This document shows positions 45,810 through 54,869 of a stretch of DNA of 64,000 nucleotides, in pieces. The position numbers and the translations under genes were made by a program. Origin of the DNA: Streptomyces sp. NBRC 110035 (GTDB lineage Bacteria; Actinomycetota; Actinomycetes; Streptomycetales; Streptomycetaceae); assembly GCF_000829695.1 (NCBI RefSeq), contig NZ_BBNN01000031.1, positions 62,947-126,946 of the forward strand. The letters are read 5' to 3'. The notes under the pieces are model-generated. The model worked only from the letters and a program-made list of their open reading frames with translations. It was not told the origin of the DNA and did no database searches. Numbering within the stretch: position 1 is the stretch's first letter; each line of letters begins with the position of its first letter.

Positions 45810-46466
45810 TCATGCCGAGCCTGCCTCCGTGTCCTCGGCGGCCACCCGGCCGAAACCGCACCGTACTTCCAGCACCACGTCCGGCGCTTGCGCCAGTGTG
45901 TTCGTGACCGTGCAGTGGGGGACCACCGCGCGCAGAGCGGCCAGCCGCTGCGGCGGCAGGGCGGGGGCCAGGACGGTCAAGGCGAGAGAGCCGACCCGGG
46001 GCGGCCCCTCGTCGGCCATGGCGAACTCCGCTCGGACGGACAAGCCGTCCCGGCCCACACCGTGGCGGTCGAGATAGCGGCCCGCGTAGTGCGCCGCGCA
46101 GGAGGTGACCGCCGCCACGAAGAGCTCCACGGGGGCGGGCGCGGTGTCCCTTCCTCCGCCCGACAGCGGTGGGTCGACGGTCAGGACATGGCCCCGGATC
46201 CGAATCTCGAAAGCGTCACCCCCGGTCGGCACCGCCTCGGCCACCCCGGGCCGGCCCACGGGTTCGGGGTCCACCGCAGCCGCCTGGGACAGCAGCAGCC
46301 CGGCGAGGTCCCGGGCTTCCCCGGCCGTCAGCGAAACCCCGGGTTCGCCCTCGTCGTGCGGTGCGCAAGAAGTGTTCACGACGACGCGCCCCACGGGGGT
46401 CGGCAGTCCCCGTGACGCGGAACGGGTGACGTCGACCGTGCGCCCACAGCGCGTTTCCATTTTCAT
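45810..46466 (-). CDS. OsmC-family protein with an N-terminal extension
   Basis: This 218-aa protein has an N-terminal part of about 65 residues (CGRTVDVTRSASRGLPTPVG), similar in shape to a small Streptomyces family. The OsmC domain follows with PAPVELFVAAVTSCAAHYAG, a catalytic Cys in TSCAAHY, and the second peroxidatic-type Cys in VVPHCTVTNTL. OsmC proteins reduce organic peroxides or act on small thiols. AAGGAG precedes ATG 46466. It is convergent with the Usp gene. Confidence 0.88.
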   Translation of the reverse strand: MKMETRCGRTVDVTRSASRGLPTPVGRVVVNTSCAPHDEGEPGVSLTAGEARDLAGLLLSQAAAVDPEPVGRPGVAEAVPTGGDAFEIRIRGHVLTVDPPLSGGGRDTAPAPVELFVAAVTSCAAHYAGRYLDRHGVGRDGLSVRAEFAMADEGPPRVGSLALTVLAPALPPQRLAALRAVVPHCTVTNTLAQAPDVVLEVRCGFGRVAAEDTEAGSA

Positions 46467-46925
46467 CTCGGCTCCTTGCCGGCTCGTTCCACCGCGAAAA
46501 CCGGGCACTTCCCGGTTCACCGCCTCGCCTCCCGGGATGCTGGAGCCCCATGGCCCACATCACGGTCCGAAGGTCCCCTCGATGCTCGTCGCAGCGGGAA
46601 ACGATCTCGGTTGCGCGCAATGACGGGAGGTCGCCGGCCGGGCCCACCGCCACACGACCGTGCGCCGGAGCGCAGCCCGACCGGGCCGGAATCCGGTGCG
46701 CACGGCCGTCCGAGCACGAGGAGGAGCACGAGCGGCTTGGTGGTGCGCGGGAAGCCGGCCCCGTCGCAAGGGTGCGGGGATGGCGGCCCGGCCCACGGGT
46801 GGCGAAACAACCGGCGCGGTCCCCCTCTGTTCAGCGGGCTTCCTCCGGGTTCGGCCGGCACCGGCGCACCTCCACGGCACCCATGGCCTTGGCACGGGTG
46901 CCCTGAACGCGTGCTGCGGCGGGTT
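46467..46925. other. intergenic stretch without a convincing gene
   Basis: About 460 bases between the osmC-type and DUF2892-like genes. Several overlapping frames exist but have no family motif and biased Arg/Gly/Pro composition. No repeat or hairpin stands out. Confidence 0.45.
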
Positions 46926-47114
46926 TCAGCGACCGCGCGGGGCAGTGACCGCGCAGAGGACCAGGACCGGGCCGGCCGCAGTGCCCGCTGCGAGGAGCCG
47001 GAAGGCCGGGTGCACGAGCAGGCCGAGCACGGGGCCGAGGAGCACCGGCGTCCCGGCCGTGGAGGCGTTCGCCCGGCGGGCTCCGGGGGTGACGGGGGTG
47101 CGAGGACCGGTCAC
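46926..47114 (-). CDS. small DUF2892-like membrane protein
   Basis: This 62-aa frame from GTG 47114 contains TPVLLGPVLGLLVHPAFRLL followed by a second hydrophobic stretch, AAGTAAGPVLVLCAVTA. That resembles the two-helix DUF2892 module found beside rhodanese and CsoR/CstR genes. It lacks the usual N-box, so it may be a decayed copy. It is divergent from the metal/sulfur sensor gene, consistent with shared control, but its short length keeps confidence moderate. Confidence 0.45.
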   Translation of the reverse strand: MTGPRTPVTPGARRANASTAGTPVLLGPVLGLLVHPAFRLLAAGTAAGPVLVLCAVTAPRGR

Positions 47115-47164
47115 GGCATGGGGGATCCTTGAGGGTCGACACCGTCCCGAACCGGGACGCAGAG

Positions 47165-47178
47165 TGCCCCCAGGGGTA
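47165..47178. promoter_or_regulatory. CsoR/CstR-type operator
   Basis: TGCCCCCAGGGGTA is a near-perfect inverted repeat of the CsoR/CstR class (TACCCC-GGGGTA core, with one mismatch in the left arm). It sits between the sensor gene and the divergent DUF2892-like gene, so autoregulation is likely. Confidence 0.6.
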
Positions 47179-47195
47179 TTTTTCGAGGAGTGGCC

Positions 47196-47483
47196 GTGGA
47201 ACTGGAACTCGAGGGCGCGGACCTCAGGTCCGTACTGAACCGTTTGCGCCGTGCACAGGGGCAGATCTCCGGTGTGATCCGGATGATCGAGGAGGGCCGC
47301 GACTGCGAGGACGTCATCACCCAGCTCGCCGCCGCCTCCCGCGCACTCGACCGGGCCGGTTTCGCCATCATCGCGACCGGTCTGCAGCAGTGCGTGACCG
47401 ACATCGAGTCCGGCCGCAGAAGCGGCGAGGACAGCGAACAGATGCGCGCCCGGCTGGAGAAGCTGTTCCTGTCCCTGGCCTAG
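47196..47483 (+). CDS. CsoR/RcnR-family sensor, probably CstR-like
   Basis: This 95-aa all-helical protein (DUF156) reads LRSVLNRLRRAQGQISGVIR and MIEEGRDCEDVITQLAAASR. It has Cys in RDCEDV and in GLQQCV. The His four residues before the second Cys, needed for Cu(I) binding in CsoR, is Gly here (ATGLQQC). Two Cys without that His is the pattern of CstR, which senses persulfides. GTG 47196 is preferred over GTG 47190 because GAGGAG needs spacing. The operator at 47165-47178 suggests autoregulation. Confidence 0.88.
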   Translation: MELELEGADLRSVLNRLRRAQGQISGVIRMIEEGRDCEDVITQLAAASRALDRAGFAIIATGLQQCVTDIESGRRSGEDSEQMRARLEKLFLSLA

Positions 47484-47672
47484 CCCCGGAACTGTGTGTT
47501 GCTCCGCGTCACGCCACCGCGTGCCGCATCCGCAGGCCGAGAACGCTCACCAGCGCCGGCACGGCGAGGAGGCCGCCGCGCGGGCCGGAGGGTCCCGGCT
47601 TCGTGCCGTACGGCTCGAAGCCGGTGCGAGCATCACGGGGAGGAGCCGAGAGGCCCCGCTCCGCGGGCGCTC

Positions 47673-48743
47673 TCAGGTCGTCCGCACCGCGACGACATCG
47701 TGCGGTTGCCCACCGAGCACGATCTTGAGGGCACCGGTCTCGGCGGCGTTGCCGAAGACGCCGTAGGCCTCCTCCATGCGGTCCAGCGGGAAGGTGTGAG
47801 TGACCAGCTGTGACGCCGGCAGCCGACCGGCGGACGCCATCCGCAGCAGGGTCGGTGTGGAGTGGGTGTCGACGAGCCCCGTGGTGATGGTCAGGTTCTT
47901 GATCCACAGGTCTTCCAGGTGCAGGGTCGCGGGCTTGCCGTGCACACCGACATTGGCCACGTGCCCGCCGGGCCGCACCATGCGCGTGCACTGTTCGAAC
48001 GCCTCCGGCACACCGACCGCCTCGATGACGACATCCGCTCCGAGCCCCTCGGTGAGGTCGGCGACCAGCTGCTCGGGTTCCTCGCGGGCGTCGGCCACCG
48101 CGTCCGCGCCCAGGCTCCTCGCGGCTTCCAGCCGGGAGGCGGTCAGGTCCACGGCGACAATCCGCTCGGGCGTGAAGAAACGGGCCATCGCGACGGCCGC
48201 CAGCCCGATGGGACCGGCCCCGACGACGACCACGGTGTCCCCGGGCCGCATCTTCCCGTTGAGGACGCCGACTTCGTAGGCGGTGGGGAAGATGTCGGCC
48301 AGCAGCACGGCGTCCTGACCGGTCACCGCGCTGGGCAGAGGGTGCACGGACAGGTCGGCGTACGGGACGCGGACGTATTCGGCCTGGGTGCCGTCGACCA
48401 GGTGACCGAGAATCCAGCCTCCGCCTCCACGGCACTGGCCGTACACACCCTCCCGGCAGTAGCGGCACCGCCCGCAGGCACTGACGCAGGAGACCAGCAC
48501 CCGGTCCCCGGGACGCACCGTGTGCACGTCACCGCCCACCTCGACGATCTCGCCGACCGCCTCATGCCCCAGCACGGTGCCGGGCCGCACCCCGGGCACG
48601 TCGCCCTTGAGGATGTGCAGATCCGTCCCGCAGATGGTCACCGCGTCGACGCGGACGATCACGTCGGTGGACTCCTTGAGGCCCGGGTCCGGGACCTCCT
48701 CCCACGAGGCCTGTCCGGGACCGTGGAAAACGTAGCCTTTCAT
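47673..48743 (-). CDS. zinc-dependent alcohol dehydrogenase
   Basis: This 356-aa medium-chain dehydrogenase has the catalytic zinc ligands in TICGTDLHI and VLGHEAVGEI. It has the structural-zinc lobe CGRCRYCREGVYGQC and the NAD loop VVVVGAGPIGLAAVAMARFF. Substrate specificity cannot be read. ATG 48743 is preceded by GGAGCGG and begins MKGYVFHGPGQASWEEVPDP. A paralogue follows at 49120-50178 with near-identical motifs, so the two are the product of a duplication or a conserved pair in dormancy-type loci. Confidence 0.93.
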   Translation of the reverse strand: MKGYVFHGPGQASWEEVPDPGLKESTDVIVRVDAVTICGTDLHILKGDVPGVRPGTVLGHEAVGEIVEVGGDVHTVRPGDRVLVSCVSACGRCRYCREGVYGQCRGGGGWILGHLVDGTQAEYVRVPYADLSVHPLPSAVTGQDAVLLADIFPTAYEVGVLNGKMRPGDTVVVVGAGPIGLAAVAMARFFTPERIVAVDLTASRLEAARSLGADAVADAREEPEQLVADLTEGLGADVVIEAVGVPEAFEQCTRMVRPGGHVANVGVHGKPATLHLEDLWIKNLTITTGLVDTHSTPTLLRMASAGRLPASQLVTHTFPLDRMEEAYGVFGNAAETGALKIVLGGQPHDVVAVRTT

Positions 48744-49119
48744 GCCGCTCCTCCGCTCTCTACCGGGCTCCGGCACGATGCCGGAAAAACCCCGTACATC
48801 CAGATTGTCCGACAGTGCGGAGGGCCGCTCGGGCCGGTCGGCCCGTCAACGGCATCCGCACGGGGTCACGGGGCCCGGCCCGTGTACTCGCCCTCCCCCG
48901 CGCCCCGTCCGGCCGGTCCACCGCGGCGGTATCCGCTTGCGCACCCGGCGCCACGCGACTTCCCTGCGGGCAGGGCAACAGGGCGAGCACGAGAGTGCGG
49001 TCCTGCGCCGGCGGGCAGGGCCCGGGCGTCACCGGTGGTGGCGCCCGGGCGGAACACCACCGCGGTGGCGGCGGCGCGCGGGGCCTCTTGGGCCGGGGCG
49101 GGAAGAAGGACGGGGGAGA
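48744..49119. other. intergenic stretch between the two alcohol dehydrogenase genes
   Basis: About 375 bases without a convincing gene. It should hold the promoter of the first dehydrogenase gene. No hairpin, repeat or conserved coding pattern could be supported. Confidence 0.45.
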
Positions 49120-50178
49120 TCAGGGATACGGCTGCCGGGACGGCGCCTTCGCCTCGCGGCGCAGCATGACCTTGAGGGCTCCGGTGTCGGGGCCGCGGGA
49201 GAAGACCTCGTACGCGTCCTCCACCCGGTCGAGACCGAAGACGTGGGTGACGAGCGGGGAGACCGAGATGCGTCCGAAGGTCACGAGGTCGAGCAGCCAC
49301 GGCGTGGAGAACGTGTCGACCTGGCCGGTACTGATCGTCAGGTTCTTACGCCACAGAGCCTCCAGATGCAGCGTGACCGGGCTGCCGGGCATGCCGATGT
49401 TGGCGATGTGCCCTCCCGAGCGCACGACACGTGTGGACAGAAGGAAGCTCTCCGGATCGCCGACGGCCTCGATGACCACGTCGGCCCCCGGGCCCTCGGA
49501 CAGATCGGCGATCAACCGCCCGGGCAGTTCAGCGGCGTCGGCACCCAGGCGTGCGGCGGCTTCCAGCCGGGAGGAGGACAGGTCCACCGCGATGATCCGG
49601 CGAGGCGAGTAGAGGCGGGCGATGATGACCGCGGCGAGCCCTACGGGGCCCGCGCCCACCACGACGACCGTGTCCCCCGGGCTCACGTGTCCGTTGCGCA
49701 CCCCGACCTCGTAGGCGGTGGGGAGGAGCTCGGCGAGCAGGACCGCGTCGCCCAGGGGAAGGGAGGAGGGCCGGCGGTGCGTGGAGGAGTCGGCGAAGGG
49801 GACGCGAACGAACTCGGCCTGCGTCCCGTTGATCATGTTTCCCAGGACCCATCCACCGCCGCCCTGGCACTGTCCGTACATGCTGGCGCGGCACATCGGA
49901 CAGTGTCCGCAGGCCGAGACGGACGACACGATCACCTGATGTCCGGGCCGCCGGTTGTGCACCCCGCGGCCGACTTCCACCACTTCGCCGGCGGCCTCGT
50001 GGCCGAGGACCGTACCCGGTTTGACCTCGGGGAGGTCTCCCCGCTGAATGTGCAGATCACTTCCGCAGATGGTGGTCGCGTCGACGCGTACGATCGCATC
50101 GGTGTCCTCCTCGATCGCGGGATCCGGGACTGTGTCCCAAGAGGTCTGTGCAGGACCGTGATAGACGAGTCCTCGCAT
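49120..50178 (-). CDS. zinc-dependent alcohol dehydrogenase, paralogue
   Basis: This 352-aa protein matches the previous gene in order and motifs: TICGSDLHIQRGD, VLGHEAAGEVVEVG, CGHCPMCRASMYGQC and VVVVGAGPVGLAAVIIARLY. It ends in a basic tail (EAKAPSRQPYP). ATG 50178 begins MRGLVYHGPAQTSWDTVPDP. It lies downstream of the P-loop kinase gene on the same strand with an 87-base gap, so it may share that transcript. Confidence 0.93.
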   Translation of the reverse strand: MRGLVYHGPAQTSWDTVPDPAIEEDTDAIVRVDATTICGSDLHIQRGDLPEVKPGTVLGHEAAGEVVEVGRGVHNRRPGHQVIVSSVSACGHCPMCRASMYGQCQGGGGWVLGNMINGTQAEFVRVPFADSSTHRRPSSLPLGDAVLLAELLPTAYEVGVRNGHVSPGDTVVVVGAGPVGLAAVIIARLYSPRRIIAVDLSSSRLEAAARLGADAAELPGRLIADLSEGPGADVVIEAVGDPESFLLSTRVVRSGGHIANIGMPGSPVTLHLEALWRKNLTISTGQVDTFSTPWLLDLVTFGRISVSPLVTHVFGLDRVEDAYEVFSRGPDTGALKVMLRREAKAPSRQPYP

Positions 50179-50265
50179 CGTTGCTCACTCCCTCACTGCC
50201 TCACTCCACTGTCGCCTTCGAAGGGCCTGCGGGCAACGCGGAAAGCCGGGCCGCCCCGTGTCCCG

Positions 50266-51789
50266 TCAGTCCGGCAGCATGTAGGGACGACGGAAGACCG
50301 GGGTCTGGCCGGTGTCCCACGGGCGTACGGATGCCAACGCCTGGACGACCGCGGTCTCCAGGGCGCCACTGGTGTCGACCGTGACGGCCTCGGGCCACGG
50401 TGACGCCTCGGCCGCCATGGCGGTGGCAACGGCGAGGTCGGCGTCGGATGCCGACGCGCCGGGGGTGCGGGAGTCGAGGCGGGCCGCTGATACGTCGCCG
50501 GGCACCCGGCAGTACAGGGCCACCAGGTCCGCGCTGGTGCGTTCGGCCACGCGCAGGGCGGCTTCGCGTTGTCCCGCGTCCGACCAGGTGGCGTCCAGGA
50601 CGACGGACTCGCCCGAGGACAGCAGGGTGGACGCACGGTCCAGCAGGGCGGCGTAGGTCCTCGCGGTCCACTCCGGTGTGTACAGCCCCTCACCGTAGTC
50701 GGCCGCCGCGGACTGTTCGGCCGGGATGCCCGCCAGTTCCTTGCGCAGGCGGTCGCTGCTGAGCAGCGTCACCCCCAGACGGTCGGCCAGGGCCCCGGAG
50801 AGCGTGGATTTCCCGCTGCCCGGAAGTCCCCCGACGAGTGTCAGACCGACGGTGGAGGCACGCAGATGACGCAGCGTTCCCGTGACCAGTCGCCGGGACG
50901 TCGCCTCGGCGGTGGGCGCACCCTGGCGTGCTTGGATCAGGGAGACCTTGGCGCGGACGAACGCGCGGTAGGCGACGTAGTGGTGCCACAGGGACGGGGT
51001 CACCGGGTCGCCGGAGTACTCGCTGTACCGGGCGAGAAAGTACGCCGCGGCGTTCGGGGCGCCGAGTTGTTCCAGGTCCATGGCGAGGAAGGCGGCGTCG
51101 TCGAGGCCGTCGAGGTGGCGAAGGTGGTCGTCGAACTCCAGGCAGTCCAGGATGCGGGGGCCGTCGTCGAGGCAGAAGACGTCCTCGGCGCGCAGGTCGC
51201 CGTGACCGTCGACGATCCGTCCCTGCGCCACCCGCGTGTCGAACAGTCGCTCGCGGCCGGCCAGGTAGCGGCGCACCAGCCGCTCGACCTCGTCCGTGCC
51301 GTCGGGGAGGGCGAGATCACCGGCCAGGGCGTGGACCTGTGCGAAGCTCGCCTCCCACCGGGAGGACAACGCGTCCCGGGTGCCCTGCTCGTCCACCTCC
51401 GGGCTGCGGGGCGCGTTCGTGTGGTGTGCGGCGAGCTGCCGGGCCACGGCCCGGAGGACGTCGTCGAGGGCGGCCCCCTCGCGTACCAGCCGGGACAGGC
51501 GGCGGTCCGCCGGCATGCGGCGCATCACGACCATGGGCTCGGGTGCTTTCGTCTGCGGGCTGCGGATCTCTCCCAGGCCCAGGTAGACGTCCTCGGCGAA
51601 GCGGCGGTTGAGAGCGACCTCGCGTTCGCAGGCGGTCCGGCGGGCCTCCACGGTGGTGTAGTCCAGGAACTTCAGATCGACCGGTTTCTTGATCTTGTAG
51701 GCGTGGTCGCCGACGAGGAACACGATCGCGGTGTGGGTCTCGCTCATCTCCGCGAGCGGGGGCGACGCGGTGCCGCCCGCCTCAGTCAT
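50266..51789 (-). CDS. aminoglycoside-phosphotransferase-like domain plus P-loop kinase
   Basis: This 507-aa protein joins two domains. Residues 1-320 are APH/kinase-like: HTAIVFLVGDHAYKIKKPVD, and the HGDLRAEDVFCL catalytic-type loop. Residues 330-500 are a small P-loop kinase (LVGGLPGSGKSTLSGALADR, VVLDATWSDAGQREAAL). This is the same architecture as Rv2004c of the M. tuberculosis DosR regulon. No substrate is established. The ATG at 51789 overlaps the end of a degenerate Usp frame, so its translation may be coupled to that stub. Confidence 0.9.
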   Translation of the reverse strand: MTEAGGTASPPLAEMSETHTAIVFLVGDHAYKIKKPVDLKFLDYTTVEARRTACEREVALNRRFAEDVYLGLGEIRSPQTKAPEPMVVMRRMPADRRLSRLVREGAALDDVLRAVARQLAAHHTNAPRSPEVDEQGTRDALSSRWEASFAQVHALAGDLALPDGTDEVERLVRRYLAGRERLFDTRVAQGRIVDGHGDLRAEDVFCLDDGPRILDCLEFDDHLRHLDGLDDAAFLAMDLEQLGAPNAAAYFLARYSEYSGDPVTPSLWHHYVAYRAFVRAKVSLIQARQGAPTAEATSRRLVTGTLRHLRASTVGLTLVGGLPGSGKSTLSGALADRLGVTLLSSDRLRKELAGIPAEQSAAADYGEGLYTPEWTARTYAALLDRASTLLSSGESVVLDATWSDAGQREAALRVAERTSADLVALYCRVPGDVSAARLDSRTPGASASDADLAVATAMAAEASPWPEAVTVDTSGALETAVVQALASVRPWDTGQTPVFRRPYMLPD

Positions 51790-51913
51790 GAGGGACGACC
51801 GTGACGGGGCGGCGTGCCGGGTGGACGGCGGCCCGGCCCTCGGCGGCGGCCCGGCTGCCGGCGGCAGGACTCCCGGGCGGGCCGTCGGGGCCGACGGTGA
51901 TCGCTGGCTCCAT
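51782..51913 (-). pseudogene. universal stress protein stub with the middle deleted
   Basis: This 43-residue frame reads MEPAITVGPDGPPGSPAAGS and then PVTVVPHD at its end. It matches the start (ITVGLDGS-type) and the final strand (CPVTVVPH) of a Usp domain with everything between lost. GGAGG precedes ATG 51913, so it could still be translated. Its stop overlaps the start region of the downstream kinase gene. The rest of 51790-52103 holds only the promoters of this unit and of the divergent Usp gene. Confidence 0.6.
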
Positions 51914-52103
51914 GGCGCGTGCCTCCGTCTCGTAAGAAGCTGGGACGACGTGAAGGAGTTCGTCCGTCCGGAAGCGCCCGCCCACCGCGCACGGCACTTC
52001 TGCTCGGTCGAGGAGTACCCCATACCTTTCCGCGGCGCATGCGCAGCGGTGGAGGGGTGGAACCCGGACGGACGGGATCTCGGGACGAGAGGAGACATGA
52101 ACG

Positions 52104-52925
52104 GTGACGATTCCCCTGGTGGTCGGCGTCGACGGGTCCGAGGCGAGCCTGGAGGCGGTGGACTGGGCTGCCGCCGAGGCGGCCCGGCACACGGTCCCCC
52201 TCCACCTGGTGCACGCGGCGGCACCGGAGCAGGAGGCGTCCGACGTGATCGGCGCTGCCTCGGAGCGTGCCGGGAAGGGTGCCCCCGCGGTGCGGTTGTC
52301 GAGCGAGGTGCTGCAGGAGGACGCCGCCTCCGCCCTGATCGGCAAGGGCCGCAACGCGTTCGCGCTGGTGCTCGGCTCCAGGGGACAGGGCGACCTTGCC
52401 GGGCTCCTCCTGGGTTCGGTCGGTCTGGCCGTGGCGGCACGGGCCGACTGCCCGGTCGTGGTGGTGCGGGGCTCGGCGGAACACCGGGAAGGCCGGTTCG
52501 GGAACGTCGTCGTGGGTGTCGAGGACGGGGAGGGAAGCGATACCGCTGTGGAGTTCGCGTTCCGCGAGGCACACGTACGGCGCTGTGAGCTGGTGGCGGT
52601 ACACGCCTGGAGTGCGCCGATCGGCACACCCTCGGAACCTCCGCCCGGCGCGTGGTACGCCCTCGAGGCCCATCGGCGCCCGCCCGCGCAGGTGCTCGAC
52701 GACGCCCTGCGGGGCCCTGCGGAGCAGTACCGGGGCACTCCCGTGAACCGCGGGGTGGTCGAGGGACAGGCACGGCATGCGCTGTTGACGGCCGCGTCGG
52801 GCGCGGACCTGCTCGTGGTGGGGGCCGGGAAGCGACATGGGCACTCCGGCCTGCAACTCGGGCTGATCAACCACGCCGTGTTGCATCACGCGCCGTGTCC
52901 GGTCGTGGTCGTGCCGCAGATATGA
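52104..52925 (+). CDS. universal stress protein, tandem UspA domains
   Basis: This 273-aa protein from GTG 52104 has two Usp domains. The first is PLVVGVDGSEASLEAVDWAA to GSRGQGDLAGLLLGSVGLA and CPVVVVRG; the second is NVVVGVEDGEGSDTAVEFAF to VGAGKRHGHSGLQLGLINHA and CPVVVVPQI. The second nucleotide loop is altered (G-x-G-x-R type), so only domain 1 is likely to bind ATP in the usual way. It is divergent from the Usp stub and the kinase gene. Confidence 0.93.
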   Translation: MTIPLVVGVDGSEASLEAVDWAAAEAARHTVPLHLVHAAAPEQEASDVIGAASERAGKGAPAVRLSSEVLQEDAASALIGKGRNAFALVLGSRGQGDLAGLLLGSVGLAVAARADCPVVVVRGSAEHREGRFGNVVVGVEDGEGSDTAVEFAFREAHVRRCELVAVHAWSAPIGTPSEPPPGAWYALEAHRRPPAQVLDDALRGPAEQYRGTPVNRGVVEGQARHALLTAASGADLLVVGAGKRHGHSGLQLGLINHAVLHHAPCPVVVVPQI

Positions 52926-53421
52926 CGACGCGTTCCCGGCACCGCGCCGACGGGGCCGGCCGCTCAAGGCTCGCAGGTCCGTCCCACCGGGGACGGTCGG
53001 CCCCGTGACCGGACTCTCCGCTGTCCGGCGGTGACCGGAGAAGCGGTCGGCGCTCGCGTCGGTGTCCCGGCCGACGTGCCGTACGAGGGCTCCGCGTACA
53101 AGATGGTGAATACGGCGGCCGGCCGGTGACGACGCTCTCCCGGCGAGGGTACCGGCAGGCCACTGCTGGAGACGACGATGCGGAACGGGCAGCGCACCGG
53201 TGAAGGGTCCGCCCTCGGCGAGCGCGGGGAGAGAGGTGCCGCCGGCCACCCGGCGGCCCCGGAGCCCCGTCGTGCCCCGGGCGGCGCTCCCCGGTCCCCT
53301 GACCGCCCTCGCCGCACGGGGCCGGCGCCGCGTCGGGGAGGACACGTCGGCACCGGACACGCCCGGAAGGCCTGGGCGAACCGCGTCCGGACCGCACCGA
53401 GCCGCGCCGAGGAGGACAGCG
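52926..53421. other. intergenic stretch with a possible short remnant
   Basis: About 500 bases separate the Usp and DUF1876 genes. A short + strand frame ending at 53127-53129 reads VTGEAVGARVGVPADVPYEG and SAYKMVNTAAGR, which looks coding but has no start and no recognised family. It may be the tail of a lost gene. Everything else looks non-coding. Confidence 0.35.
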
Positions 53422-53706
53422 ATGCCGCACACCGTGGAATGGAAGGTTCGTCTCCACCTCTTCGAGGACGAGGGAACGACGAAGGCACGCGCGGTGGTCG
53501 ATACCGGAAGCACGGTGCTTACCGGCCACGGAGCCGCGCACCGTAATCCGGCGGACACGGAGGTGCCGGAGATCGGCGACGAACTGGCGGCGGGCAGGGC
53601 CATGGCGGACCTCGGCCGGCAGTTGGTGGACGCCGCCGGACGCGACATCGAGGGCATGGGCGCATCGGGGCCGGCCTCCCGCCCGGTCTCCGGCTGGCCC
53701 ACGTGA
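53422..53706 (+). CDS. DUF1876 (dsRBFC-fold) protein
   Basis: This 94-aa protein begins MPHTVEWKVRLHLFEDEGTT and continues KARAVVDTGSTVLTGHGAAH, ending ELAAGRAMADLGRQLVDAAG. This is the DUF1876 family, of which Rv1738 and Rv2632c are members. Rv1738 is strongly induced in hypoxia and has a fold like ribosome-hibernation factors, which suggests a role in translational shutdown. GGAGGA precedes ATG 53422. The C-terminal 20 residues are disordered. Confidence 0.92.
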   Translation: MPHTVEWKVRLHLFEDEGTTKARAVVDTGSTVLTGHGAAHRNPADTEVPEIGDELAAGRAMADLGRQLVDAAGRDIEGMGASGPASRPVSGWPT

Positions 53707-53857
53707 CCGACGGGAGCGAAGGGGCCGGGGCGCCTCGCGGGGAAACCGGGCGACGGAGTTCCCACGGTGCGTGTCCCGGAGGCCGAACAGCCCAAGCCGC
53801 CGGACGGCACGCGTGGCACGTTGGACATGGCAACACTCTGAGCAAAGGGCGGCGATC

Positions 53858-54778
53858 ATGCGAGCTCACCTCGGCGACCACCTCGTCATCGAAAGCCCGG
53901 CGACCGGCGCCACCAGGCGCGACGGCGAGATCGTCGGGCTCCACCACAAGGACGGGACACCCCCGTACGACGTGCGCTGGTCGGACACACAGGCGGTGAC
54001 GCTCGTGTTTCCCGGACCCGACGCGCACATCCTGCATCCGGGACACGAGTCCGCGACCGCCCGGGAACAGTCCACGGCCCGGGAAACGTCCCGTCCGCCG
54101 GGCGCGGCCGGGGCGGGTGCCGGTGTGGGTGCGCCCCACTCCAGCGACCTCGGCCGGCGGGTGGCCACCGAACGGGCGCGCCAGGGTCTGACCCGGGCCG
54201 AGACGGCCCGCCGCGCCAGGATGGCGCCCGAGTATCTCGCGTACCTCGAGGAACACCAGGCCGATCCGAGCCTGGCGACGCTCGTCAACCTGGCCTCGGC
54301 ACTGAACACCACGGTCCACGCCCTGCGCGGCGGCGGCACCGACATGCCACCGGGCCGGGGAACGGCGCTCGCCCACCCCCGGCTGCTGGACCTCGGCCCC
54401 GAGGAGTGCCGCACCCTGCTGTCCACACACGGGGTGGGGCGCGTCGCGGTGTCGACCGCGGACGGCCCGGCGGTCGTCCCGGTGAACTACGACGTCGTCG
54501 ACGGCGCGGTCGCCTTCCGGACCACCCCCGGCTCCGTACCCGCGGCGGCCGTGGGATCGGACACCGCCTTCGAGGTCGACCACATGGACGAGGCCATGAG
54601 CCAGGGCTGGAGCGTGCTCGCCGTCGGCCCCGCGCGACGGGTCACGGACCCCGACGAGATGCGGCGGCTGAACGAGAACGCCCACACCGCGCCGTGGGCC
54701 GGGGACGAACGCGAGATGTGGGTGTCGATCCGGCCCACCGGTCTGACCGGACGCCGCATCACTCCGGCCGACCGGTGA
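53858..54778 (+). CDS. DUF1918-XRE-PPOX fusion regulator
   Basis: This 306-aa protein joins three domains. Residues 1-58 are DUF1918 (MRAHLGDHLVIESPATGATR, PYDVRWSDTQAVTLVFPGPD). About residues 100-155 are an XRE-type HTH (RRVATERARQGLTRAETARR, LAYLEEHQADPSLATLVNLA). About residues 170-305 are a PPOX/FMN-binding split barrel (LLSTHGVGRVAVSTADGPAV, FEVDHMDEAMSQGWSV). The combination suggests DNA binding tuned by a flavin or F420-type redox state. It lies 150 bases after the DUF1876 gene and before the nitroreductase gene on the same strand. The PPOX domain looks complete. Confidence 0.88.
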   Translation: MRAHLGDHLVIESPATGATRRDGEIVGLHHKDGTPPYDVRWSDTQAVTLVFPGPDAHILHPGHESATAREQSTARETSRPPGAAGAGAGVGAPHSSDLGRRVATERARQGLTRAETARRARMAPEYLAYLEEHQADPSLATLVNLASALNTTVHALRGGGTDMPPGRGTALAHPRLLDLGPEECRTLLSTHGVGRVAVSTADGPAVVPVNYDVVDGAVAFRTTPGSVPAAAVGSDTAFEVDHMDEAMSQGWSVLAVGPARRVTDPDEMRRLNENAHTAPWAGDEREMWVSIRPTGLTGRRITPADR

Positions 54779-54869
54779 AGGGCACCCTCGCACGGCTCGC
54801 GTTGCGCCGCCCGGGCCCGCGGGCCCGGCCCCCGGTCCGCGCCACAGGACCCGGCGAAGGAAGGCCCCG

